Shown: piece after piece, positions 6,216-11,615 of the stretch
Layout: each line of letters opens with the position of its first letter
How positions within the stretch are numbered: position 1 is the first letter of the stretch
Assembly: GCA_026193125.1 (NCBI GenBank)
Contig: JAPHSC010000440.1
Span: forward strand, 1 to 11,615
Reading direction: 5' to 3'
Length of the DNA: 11,615 nt
Source of the DNA: Gammaproteobacteria bacterium
GTDB lineage: Bacteria; Pseudomonadota; Gammaproteobacteria; Steroidobacterales; BM003
Program-made: the position numbers and the translations under genes
The notes under the pieces: generated by a model
The model's input: the letters and a program-made list of their open reading frames with translations, nothing else
Database searches by the model: none
Told to the model about the DNA's origin: nothing

Positions 6216-7298
6216 ATGCCATTACATGCCTCCACCCGCTCCCAGCAGATTGTCCTGGATGACGCCCAGGTCCAGGTCGAGGAAGCACTGCGTCAGCTCT
6301 CGGCCACACTGGCGCAGGCGCCGACCCGGCGACAAGCCGGCCTGGTGGGTCGACTGCTGGGCCGACGCAAATCCATAACCCCCATTCAGGGCCTGTATAT
6401 CTGGGGCACCGTAGGCCGTGGCAAGACCATGCTCATGGATCGCTTTTATGAGCAGTTGCATGTGCCGTACAAGATGCGCAGTCATTTTCATCGCTTCATG
6501 CACGATGTCCACAGCGAACTGACGCAGTTAAACAATCTCGAGAATCCGCTTGAAGAGGTGGCCGAGCGACTGGCCATGAAAGCAAGGGTCATCTGCTTCG
6601 ATGAATTTTTTGTCAACGACATCGCCGATGCCATGATCCTGGGCACCTTGTTCGAGGCCCTGTTCCGACGCGGCGTTACCCTGGTCGCCACCTCCAATGT
6701 GCCGCCTGACCAATTGTACCGGGACGGCTTGCAGCGGCAGCGCTTCCTGCCGGCCATCGCCCTGCTGCAAACCCATACTCGAGTGATGGAACTGGGCGCC
6801 GGTGTGGATTACCGTCTGCGCGTGCTGGAGCAGGCCGAGATTTATCACTGCCCGCTGGATGAGCAGGCGGAACAAAATCTGGAACGGTATTTTCAGGACA
6901 TCGCCCCTGACAGCGATGAGCGCGACATGAGCCTGGTGTTAAACAATCGCGAAGTCACTGCCCGTCGCCTGGCAGGCGATGTGGTCTGGTTTGATTTCCA
7001 GGCTATCTGCGGCGGCCCTCGTAGCCAGGAGGATTACATCGAACTGGCCCGTTGTTACCAGACCGTCATGGTCTCAGGCATACCGCGCCTGACCCGTGAC
7101 AGCGAGGACGAGGCCAGGCGCTTCATTTCCCTGGTGGACGAGTTTTATGATCGCAATGTGAAGCTCATCGTCTCCGCCGAGGTTTCACTGGAAGAGATCT
7201 ACGCGGGACGAAAACTGGAATTCGAGTTTCAACGTACACGCAGTCGCATGCAGGAAATGCAAAGCCAGGAATTCCTGGCCAGGCCGCACCTGCCATGA
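6216..7298 (+). CDS. zapE: Cell division protein ZapE (AFG1-like ATPase)
   Basis: A 360-residue AFG1/ZapE-family P-loop ATPase. Walker A is GTVGRGKT (residues 64-71, Lys70), preceded by the typical GLYIWG. HFHRFMHDVH follows. Walker B is VICFDEFFVNDIADAMIL, with Asp129/Glu130. ATSNVPPDQLY(R)DGLQR(Q)RFLPAI is the diagnostic sensor region. The C-terminal half keeps WFDFQAICGGPRSQEDYIELARCYQTVMVSGIP and RRFISLVDEFYD. In E. coli ZapE binds FtsZ and is needed for division under stress or low oxygen; the mitochondrial relative is LACE1. Length fits the family. No strong ribosome site precedes the ATG at 6216. It overlaps the next gene by 4 bp, so the two are surely co-transcribed. It is separated from the catabolic genes by a terminator-like hairpin. 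Confidence 0.95.
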   Translation: MPLHASTRSQQIVLDDAQVQVEEALRQLSATLAQAPTRRQAGLVGRLLGRRKSITPIQGLYIWGTVGRGKTMLMDRFYEQLHVPYKMRSHFHRFMHDVHSELTQLNNLENPLEEVAERLAMKARVICFDEFFVNDIADAMILGTLFEALFRRGVTLVATSNVPPDQLYRDGLQRQRFLPAIALLQTHTRVMELGAGVDYRLRVLEQAEIYHCPLDEQAEQNLERYFQDIAPDSDERDMSLVLNNREVTARRLAGDVVWFDFQAICGGPRSQEDYIELARCYQTVMVSGIPRLTRDSEDEARRFISLVDEFYDRNVKLIVSAEVSLEEIYAGRKLEFEFQRTRSRMQEMQSQEFLARPHLP

Positions 7299-7849
7299 AC
7301 AACACCGAGCAAACACCGCGAGGCTATGCCAGCTGGCCACGCTGGCTGCGCTGGCCGCTGGAGCTGTCGGGATTTGTGCTGGTGTTTCTGCTGGTGCAGC
7401 ACTGGCAGACACGAGACATGCTACCGGTAGATCCGCAACAGGCCGCCCCGCCCTTGCGGGGAATGCTGCTGGAGGGCGGCGAACTGGACATCTCCTCGCT
7501 GCGTGGTCATCCCACGCTGGTGTACTTTTTTGCACCCTGGTGCAAGGTCTGCGCCTTCAGCGCGTCCAGCCTGCAAGGTCTGCGCGACAGTTATGAAGAG
7601 AATGAGCTGGGCATGGTGATGGTGGCCCTGTCCTACGACACTGTCGGGGCAGTGCAGGAATTTCGTGACGAGCACCAGCTGACTATCCCGGTGCTGCTGG
7701 GCAACCAACAAATTGCAGCGAGCTGGAGTATTTACGGCTACCCCACCTACTACCTACTCGATAGCGAAGGACATGTCGCCAGCCGTGATTTCGGTGTCAG
7801 CACCACTCCGGGCCTGAGGTACAGAATCTTCAGGGCCCAGGCAGATTAG
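7295..7849 (+). CDS. Membrane-anchored thioredoxin-like protein (TlpA/ResA/ScsD type)
   Basis: A 184-residue protein. One hydrophobic segment at about residues 20-36 (LELSGFVLVFLLV) should act as an uncleaved anchor, with the Arg/Trp-rich residues before it staying inside the cell. The thioredoxin fold follows in the periplasm. Its redox site is APWCKVC (Cys83, Cys86), and the family cis-proline is Pro150 in YGYPTYYLLD. HPTLVYFFAPWC and VALSYDTVGAVQEF fit the TlpA/ResA/AhpC-like group, close to protein disulfide oxidoreductases such as ScsD. The expected role is reduction or oxidation of envelope disulfides; the partner is unknown. Its ATG overlaps the zapE stop (ATGA), implying translational coupling. 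No cytochrome c maturation or DsbD genes are nearby to settle the substrate. Confidence 0.88.
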   Translation: MNNTEQTPRGYASWPRWLRWPLELSGFVLVFLLVQHWQTRDMLPVDPQQAAPPLRGMLLEGGELDISSLRGHPTLVYFFAPWCKVCAFSASSLQGLRDSYEENELGMVMVALSYDTVGAVQEFRDEHQLTIPVLLGNQQIAASWSIYGYPTYYLLDSEGHVASRDFGVSTTPGLRYRIFRAQAD

Positions 7850-7904
7850 CCCCGACACCTTGTACTGACGGCAAGAGACAAGAGGCATCGCTTGCACTAG
7901 GATA

Positions 7905-7940
7905 GGCGCAAAAAGCGGGCTCGCGCTTGAGACCTGCGCC
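7905..7940 (+). promoter_or_regulatory. Two-tier stem-loop in the leader of the membrane gene
   Basis: GGCGCA (7905-7910) pairs with TGCGCC (7935-7940). Inside it AAGCG (7913-7917) pairs with CGCTT (7924-7928) around a 6-base loop. The structure lies between the thioredoxin gene stop and the GGAG (7964-7967) of the next gene. It could end the zapE transcript or form a leader hairpin; no T-run follows. Confidence 0.4.
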
Positions 7941-7973
7941 GGGAGAAACCAGCCACCCCGCCTGGAGACCGCC

Positions 7974-8699
7974 ATGTTTATTGGACACTTTGCAGTAGGA
8001 CTTGGCGCCAAGCGATACGCGCCACAGGTTTCACTGGGCATGTTGTTCCTGGCCTGCCAACTGGCGGATTTGATTTGGCCCACCCTGGTCCTGCTCGGGA
8101 TCGAAACCGTTACCATCGAGCCCGGTATCACCGCACTCACGCCGCTCAATTTCACCCACTACCCCTATTCGCACAGTCTGCTCGCCTTGAGCCTGTGGGC
8201 GGGATCGCTGGCATTGCTCTACCTGTTTCTGCGCCGTGCGGGTACCCGGGCTGCGATGGTGATTGCCCTGCTCGTGGTCAGTCACTGGGTACTGGATGTG
8301 CTCAGCCATCGACCGGACATGCCGCTGGTCTTGGGCGCGTCGCCGCATATCGGCCTGGGACTGTGGAATCACCCGTGGCTATTCGTACCCCTGGAGCTTG
8401 CGCTATTCGCAACAGGCGCCTGGATGTATACCCGTCAGACCAGGGCGCTGGATCGCATCGGCAGCATTGGCTTTTGGGCCCTGGCTATTTTCCTGCTGCT
8501 CATTTACGCCGCGAATCTTCTCGGCCCACCGCCGCCCTCAACCACGGTGGTGGCCTGGTCAACCCAGGCGATGTGGCTGATAGTGGCCTGGGGGTTCTGG
8601 GTGGACAGGCACAGAACGAGTGCAAGCGACGCCAGGGCGAAGGAAGCTTCGCCGGGCCTGGGAACGGTCGATGAGCCTGGCGGTATGTCTACCCGTTGA
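7974..8699 (+). CDS. Multi-spanning membrane protein, YdjM-like 'metal-dependent hydrolase' type
   Basis: A 241-residue membrane protein with about six hydrophobic segments, near residues 19-43, 68-86, 93-110, 128-150, 160-180 and 195-210. It begins MFIGHFAVGLGAKRYAP and keeps a pattern of His and Asp residues: His5, Asp32, His62, His67, His104, Asp108 and His112 in SHWVLDVLSHRPD. This His/Asp pattern near membrane segments is what gives the DUF457/YdjM group its 'metal-dependent hydrolase' label; an enzyme activity has not been shown for this kind of protein as far as I know. ANLLGPPPPS lies near the end. The C-terminal tail from about residue 212 is charged and probably cytosolic. GGAG (7964-7967), 6 bases before the ATG, fixes the start. 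A decayed copy of its C-terminal peptide is at 11489-11530. Confidence 0.85.
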   Translation: MFIGHFAVGLGAKRYAPQVSLGMLFLACQLADLIWPTLVLLGIETVTIEPGITALTPLNFTHYPYSHSLLALSLWAGSLALLYLFLRRAGTRAAMVIALLVVSHWVLDVLSHRPDMPLVLGASPHIGLGLWNHPWLFVPLELALFATGAWMYTRQTRALDRIGSIGFWALAIFLLLIYAANLLGPPPPSTTVVAWSTQAMWLIVAWGFWVDRHRTSASDARAKEASPGLGTVDEPGGMSTR

Positions 8700-8799
8700 A
8701 ACCGCCATTTGGTCACGTGCCTTTTGTTGTAGCACCCGGGCTTGACTTTGATGTGGACCGACTTGAATCAGTCACTGGATTTTCTTGGAGATGGTATTC

Positions 8800-9210
8800 A
8801 TGCACACTCGAATACTGATGAGCGCCAGCGCCGCGTTCCTGGCCATGCTTGGGCTCGCTGCACTTTTTCTACCGCAGGAGCTACTGATATATGCGGGGTC
8901 CAGTCCCGCGGGCTTTCCTTTGCTTGTCATTCAGGTTTCCGGCGCCCTGTACCTGGGTTTTGCCAATCTGAACTGGATGGCCAGGGGCGTGCTTATCGGC
9001 GGAATTTACAGCCGACCTCTGGCGATGGGCAATTTTCTCCATTTCTCGATTGTGACTATCGTGCTTGCCAAGACCTTGTCGGCAACCACCCTCTTCCCGC
9101 TAGTGGCCTGTGGCATTGCCTACGCTATTTTTGCAGTATGGTTCGGGCTGGTCATGTTTACACATCCACTCGCCTATACCTCTGGTGATGCAAAAGGCCT
9201 GGGTAAATGA
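8800..9210 (+). CDS. Small hydrophobic membrane protein, unknown function
   Basis: A 136-residue protein with four likely membrane segments, near residues 5-25, 41-60, 78-97 and 103-125. Notable stretches between them are GALYLGFANLNWMARG and GGIYSRPLAMGNFLHF, which look conserved-type rather than random. I do not recognise a characterised family. The start at 8800 is chosen because GGAG (8787-8790) stands 9 bases upstream; the in-frame TTG at 8785 and ATG at 8791 overlap that site. A TTGACT at 8742-8747 might be part of a promoter, but no good -10 is found at the right distance. It is followed 140 bp later by another small membrane protein, and the two may work together. Confidence 0.75.
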   Translation: MHTRILMSASAAFLAMLGLAALFLPQELLIYAGSSPAGFPLLVIQVSGALYLGFANLNWMARGVLIGGIYSRPLAMGNFLHFSIVTIVLAKTLSATTLFPLVACGIAYAIFAVWFGLVMFTHPLAYTSGDAKGLGK

Positions 9211-9257
9211 TTTCCATCAAGCAGCGAATTGCGATCTTGAAAATGACAGGCAAGTCT

Positions 9258-9295
9258 GACCCGTCGACGTTGCAGAAGTCCGTCGGCAGCGGGTC
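9258..9295 (+). other. Inverted repeat between the two small membrane genes
   Basis: GACCCG (9258-9263) pairs with CGGGTC (9290-9295), and within it CGACG (9265-9269) pairs with CGTCG (9281-9285). The resulting hairpin has an 11-base loop and a 4-base bulge. There is no T-run. It could be a rho-dependent or attenuating structure between the genes. Confidence 0.35.
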
Positions 9296-9350
9296 ACCGA
9301 TCAGTACAGTCAAGCGCTGACTCCTGAATCTGAACACCGGGGGCCAATAC

Positions 9351-9734
9351 ATGTACTTGATGGCTTTTTTTGGGGTCCTGATGTGTGTCTTCAGCCTCAT
9401 CATGATCGCGAATCCGGAGGCCTGGTCAAATGGCATTATCGGTTTCAGCACGAAGTCCTGGTTCCACCCATTCGAGATAGGCAGCAGGCTCGCCTTCGGT
9501 TTGATCTTCATTACCTACGCCGATCAGACGGTTTATCCGCGGGTGATTTTGGCCATTGGCTATCTATTGATAGGTGCAAGTTTGGTGCTTTTAATAATGC
9601 TGCCATCACGACACAGGCGATTCGCAGTCTGGTCGGCCAGCAAGTTTCGAGGCGCGTTCCGGCCAGCCGGAGTGTTTGGCCTCGTGCTGGGCGCGTTCAT
9701 CGTCTTCGCAAGCGTCAGCCCTCTGCATGGGTAA
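9351..9734 (+). CDS. Small membrane protein, unknown function
   Basis: A 127-residue hydrophobic protein with about three membrane segments: residues 1-20, roughly 46-82 (likely two closely spaced helices around DQTVYPR) and 105-122. Between them is PEAWSNGIIGFSTKSWFHPFEIGSRLAFG, which has the look of a conserved loop. The ribosome site is poor (GGGGG, 9339-9343, 7 bases before the ATG). A second in-frame ATG at 9360 is an alternative start. No family with a known role is recognised. An overlapping reading frame at 9383-9919 is longer but lacks hydrophobic or other protein-like order, so this frame is preferred. Confidence 0.65.
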   Translation: MYLMAFFGVLMCVFSLIMIANPEAWSNGIIGFSTKSWFHPFEIGSRLAFGLIFITYADQTVYPRVILAIGYLLIGASLVLLIMLPSRHRRFAVWSASKFRGAFRPAGVFGLVLGAFIVFASVSPLHG

Positions 9735-9890
9735 TGCCTGGCCTCAGTCTCCACACGACCATTTACAGAACTGTTAATGCCCAGCTCCATCCGCAACCTG
9801 GAAGGCGAGCAGGTCTGCGCACGTCGGCGTCAGTCATCAATGTCCGGATTGCAGTAAAAAACAAGGCGAGGAGAATGCCGCCAGACACAC

Positions 9891-9907
9891 AGCCGAATCC
9901 GGCTTTT
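9891..9907 (+). terminator. Weak intrinsic-terminator-like hairpin
   Basis: AGCCG (9891-9895), loop AATC, CGGCT (9900-9904), then TTT and C. The stem is only 5 bp but the T-run is in the right place. It would end transcription from the small membrane gene, about 160 bp after its stop. Confidence 0.35.
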
Positions 9908-10060
9908 CAACCAGCCTGATTTGGGTCTTCAGGACTGACTCCACCCAATATTTTTCCGCCAGGTGTATAGTGGACCCCTGCCTGGACCTTTGAATCGCCT
10001 GCTGCGTGACACAGAGTAACCGCCCTTCACATCGGCAGGCTGCAGACCCGCCACTCAGAT

Positions 10061-10084
10061 AACTAACTGATATTTCAGTTACTT
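10061..10084 (+). promoter_or_regulatory. 24-bp imperfect palindrome (operator or terminator candidate)
   Basis: TAACTGA (10064-10070) and TCAGTTA (10075-10081) are perfect inverted arms around TATT. Two more pairs extend the symmetry beyond a single C-C mismatch. The right arm runs into CTTTTATC. The AT-rich symmetry resembles a dimeric repressor site; the T-rich flank also allows a terminator reading. It lies 92 bases before the start used for the next gene. Confidence 0.4.
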
Positions 10085-10096
10085 TTATCTTCACAC

Positions 10097-10119
10097 ACGT
10101 AAAGCGCAAGGCTTTGTGT
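10097..10119 (+). promoter_or_regulatory. Leader hairpin upstream of the CEOS-like gene
   Basis: ACGTAAAGC (10097-10105) pairs with GCTTTGTGT (10111-10119) over 9 bp including two G-T wobbles, around a GCAAG loop. It lies 56 bases before the ATG at 10176. A role in mRNA stability or translation is only inferred. Confidence 0.3.
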
Positions 10120-10175
10120 CGACCTGAAAAGCACACGATTGCGACCTTGTTCTTTAGATCACACCACAGACACTG

Positions 10176-11432
10176 ATGGCTCCATCAATGCGGCGCTATT
10201 TCATTAACTCAAGTCACATAAATTTATTGGATTGGGAGAACGGTATCGAGTTTAGCAAATTGACATTGGGCGTAATCGGGACTTCACGGAAACCTGACGA
10301 GAGACGTGTCCCAATTCATCCGGAACATTTACCGCGTATTCCCGATTCCCTGCGTCGGCAACTGATATTCGAGGAGGGCTATGGAGCGCCATTCGGCATC
10401 CCGGACTCAGAAATCGAATCCCAGACTGCTGGTATCGCATCGCGCCACGATTTATTGGCTAACTCGAATATAGTTATCAGTTCCAAGCCAATTCTGGCTG
10501 ATTTGGAAGAACTTCGCGAAGGCGGAATCCTTTGGGGCTATGTGCATTGCGCACAGCAACGCGCCATCACCCAGGCCGCCATTGATCGAAAGCTGACGCT
10601 GATTGCTTTTGAGGACATGTTTGTCTGGGGCCCCGGCGGACAAGTGGGTCGCCACACCTTCTACAAGAACAACGAGATGGCCGGTTACTGCGCCGTGTTA
10701 CATGCCCTTCAGCTCAAGGGAATAGACGGGCATTACGGTAACCAGCGCAAAGTCATCATATTCAGTTTTGGTGCGGTAAGCCGTGGCGCCATTTACGCCC
10801 TCAAGGCCCACGGTTTCAGAGATATAACCATCTGTATTCAGCGGCCCGACCACGAGGTGCGTGAAGAAGTGCTGGACTGTCATTATGTCCGCATTCGTCC
10901 CGGCGATGAGGGCGAGGCCCGCATGTTGGTGGTAGAGCACGACGGGACTGAGAGGCCCCTCAGCGAGTTGATCAGCGAATCAGATATCATAATCAACGGA
11001 ACCTATCAGGATATTGATAACCCGATTGACTATGTCACCCGGCAGGAGAGCTCCTGCCTCAAGCGCGGCTGCCTGATTATCGATGTCAGTTGCGATCAGG
11101 GGATGGGTTTCTATTTTGCCCGGCCGACCTCATTCGATCAGCCCATGATCAGGATCGGCTCAGTGGATTACTACGCCGTGGATCATACGCCAAGCTACCT
11201 TTGGGAAAGTGCGTCGCGCTCGCTCTCTGCCGCCATGATCGTGCATTTACCCACGGTCGCGGCTGGCCGTAAATCCTGGCAGCAACACGAGACTATCCGT
11301 CGGGCTATAAATATAGATAAAGGTATAGTGGTCAAAGAGAATATTCTGACTTTGCAGGGACGTCAGCCGGACTACCCGCATACCCCCATAGAGAAAGAAG
11401 AGATAGCGGCTTTGCAGCAGGCTCGCCGCTGA
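10176..11432 (+). CDS. N5-(carboxyethyl)ornithine synthase-like enzyme (AlaDH/PNT superfamily)
   Basis: A 418-residue member of the alanine dehydrogenase/transhydrogenase superfamily. The AlaDH active-site set can be placed: Arg44 (PDERRVPIHP), Lys104 (SSKP), His124 (WGYVH) and Asp307 (IDVSCDQG). It differs from AlaDH and resembles lactococcal N5-(1-carboxyethyl)ornithine synthase in FEDMF (145-149), NNEMAG (165-170), IDVSCD and VDHTPS (335-340). That enzyme reductively condenses ornithine with pyruvate using NADPH; an opine-type product is therefore likely, the amino acid uncertain. The nucleotide loop is FSFGAVSRG (196-204), with Ser197 where the lactococcal enzyme has Gly. It is about 100 residues longer than the lactococcal enzyme, including about 28 non-matching N-terminal residues. 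The ATGs at 10176 and 10188 both lack a ribosome site, so the start is uncertain. Codons look more AT-rich than upstream. Confidence 0.8.
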   Translation: MAPSMRRYFINSSHINLLDWENGIEFSKLTLGVIGTSRKPDERRVPIHPEHLPRIPDSLRRQLIFEEGYGAPFGIPDSEIESQTAGIASRHDLLANSNIVISSKPILADLEELREGGILWGYVHCAQQRAITQAAIDRKLTLIAFEDMFVWGPGGQVGRHTFYKNNEMAGYCAVLHALQLKGIDGHYGNQRKVIIFSFGAVSRGAIYALKAHGFRDITICIQRPDHEVREEVLDCHYVRIRPGDEGEARMLVVEHDGTERPLSELISESDIIINGTYQDIDNPIDYVTRQESSCLKRGCLIIDVSCDQGMGFYFARPTSFDQPMIRIGSVDYYAVDHTPSYLWESASRSLSAAMIVHLPTVAAGRKSWQQHETIRRAINIDKGIVVKENILTLQGRQPDYPHTPIEKEEIAALQQARR

Positions 11433-11488
11433 CACCCCGTTGATCTGCGCGACGAATTTGCATGACCTGCACTCGTCAGTAGCGGCGA

Positions 11489-11530
11489 TGGCTGATCGTG
11501 GCCTGGGGATTCCGGGTTGGCGAACACCGC
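11489..11530 (+). pseudogene. Relic of a second copy of the YdjM-like membrane protein C-terminus
   Basis: In one frame this segment reads WLIVAWGFRVGEHR. The membrane protein at 7974-8699 reads WLIVAWGFWVDRHR at residues 201-214. I count 32 of 42 identical bases, 22 of 24 in the first eight codons, where both changes are silent (ATA/ATC, GGG/GGA). A TAG stop lies three codons upstream and no start or remaining gene body is present, so it is a decayed fragment. Similarity may extend weakly leftwards to about 11449, where an ACGAATTTG stretch recalls GCGAATCTT of the ANLLG region, with deletions between. Silent changes suggest the copy was once under selection as a protein before it was lost. 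Confidence 0.6.
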
Positions 11531-11615
11531 GCCGACGCTGTGACGGACCAGGCAGTTGGCATTTGGACAGTCTGCTGGCGATGACGGACAGATTCTGTTC
11601 AGAATCCGTACATAC

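Larger units (their letters stand above)
9735..10175. other. 441-bp gene-free stretch with several inverted repeats
   Basis: No ORF here looks like a real protein. Starting from the left, a small stem AGCCG-AATC-CGGCT with a following TTT lies at 9891-9907. CCAGG/CCTGG brackets a TATAGT at 9966-9971. A palindrome is at 10061-10084 and a hairpin at 10097-10119, the last 57 bases before the next gene. No promoter with both boxes at proper spacing was found. A small RNA or a long regulated leader for the downstream gene is possible. Confidence 0.5.

Noticed and set aside
8075..8674. 199-codon plus-strand frame inside the YdjM-like gene
   Set aside because: An out-of-frame shadow of a membrane protein that has a good ribosome site and conserved His/Asp pattern.
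9383..9919. 178-codon plus-strand frame overlapping the second small membrane gene
   Set aside because: Its translation is a mix of Arg/Gln/His-rich residues without hydrophobic segments, while the overlapping frame at 9351-9734 has clear membrane helices.
9961..9971. TATAGT preceded by TG as an extended -10 promoter
   Set aside because: The TG is not at the right offset for an extended -10, and the bases where the -35 should be (ACCCAA) do not fit.
9837..10136. 99-codon minus-strand frame with GTG start and an AAGG upstream
   Set aside because: It runs through three inverted repeats, has no recognisable motif and no homologous feel; kept as non-coding.
1..11615. CRISPR array, tRNA, insertion sequence or prophage
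   Set aside because: No regularly spaced repeats, no cloverleaf with a plausible anticodon arm, and no transposase, integrase or phage structural motif in any frame.

Overview
The window reads as a chromosomal segment of a proteobacterium, most likely a gammaproteobacterium. This rests on ZapE (a proteobacterial division ATPase), a LiuC/LiuE pair of the Pseudomonas type, an ETF:ubiquinone oxidoreductase, and fairly GC-rich coding sequence with clear GGAG-type ribosome sites. No tRNA, rRNA, CRISPR array, insertion sequence or phage gene was seen. Species cannot be fixed from the sequence alone.

Left part (1-6123): branched-chain amino acid breakdown. The first 85 bases are the 5' end of a minus-strand gene whose N-terminus matches the start of fused isobutyryl-CoA mutase (IcmF). 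A divergent control region of about 300 bp follows, then five plus-strand genes: an acetoacetyl/2-methylacetoacetyl-CoA thiolase, methylglutaconyl-CoA hydratase (liuC), HMG-CoA lyase (liuE), an HSD10-like 3-hydroxyacyl-CoA dehydrogenase, and ETF:ubiquinone oxidoreductase. LiuC and LiuE carry out the last two steps of leucine breakdown. The HSD10-like enzyme and the thiolase fit the last two steps of isoleucine breakdown. ETF-QO passes electrons from acyl-CoA dehydrogenases to the quinone pool. The acyl-CoA dehydrogenases and methylcrotonyl-CoA carboxylase of the same routes are not in the window. A strong 11-bp hairpin at 6097-6123 closes this block.

Middle part (6216-8699): zapE overlaps by 4 bp with a membrane-anchored TlpA/ResA-like thioredoxin. 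A multi-spanning membrane protein of the YdjM-like 'metal-dependent hydrolase' type follows, behind a structured leader.

Right part (8700-11615): two small membrane proteins of unknown function, a 441-bp gene-free stretch with several inverted repeats, and a 418-residue AlaDH/PNT-superfamily enzyme that most resembles N5-(carboxyethyl)ornithine synthase. After it lies a short decayed fragment (11489-11530) that encodes almost the same peptide as the C-terminus of the membrane protein at 7974-8699, pointing to an old duplication or rearrangement around the right-hand genes. The carboxyethylornithine-synthase-like enzyme and this relic are the most unusual items; I see no clear multi-gene novel system.
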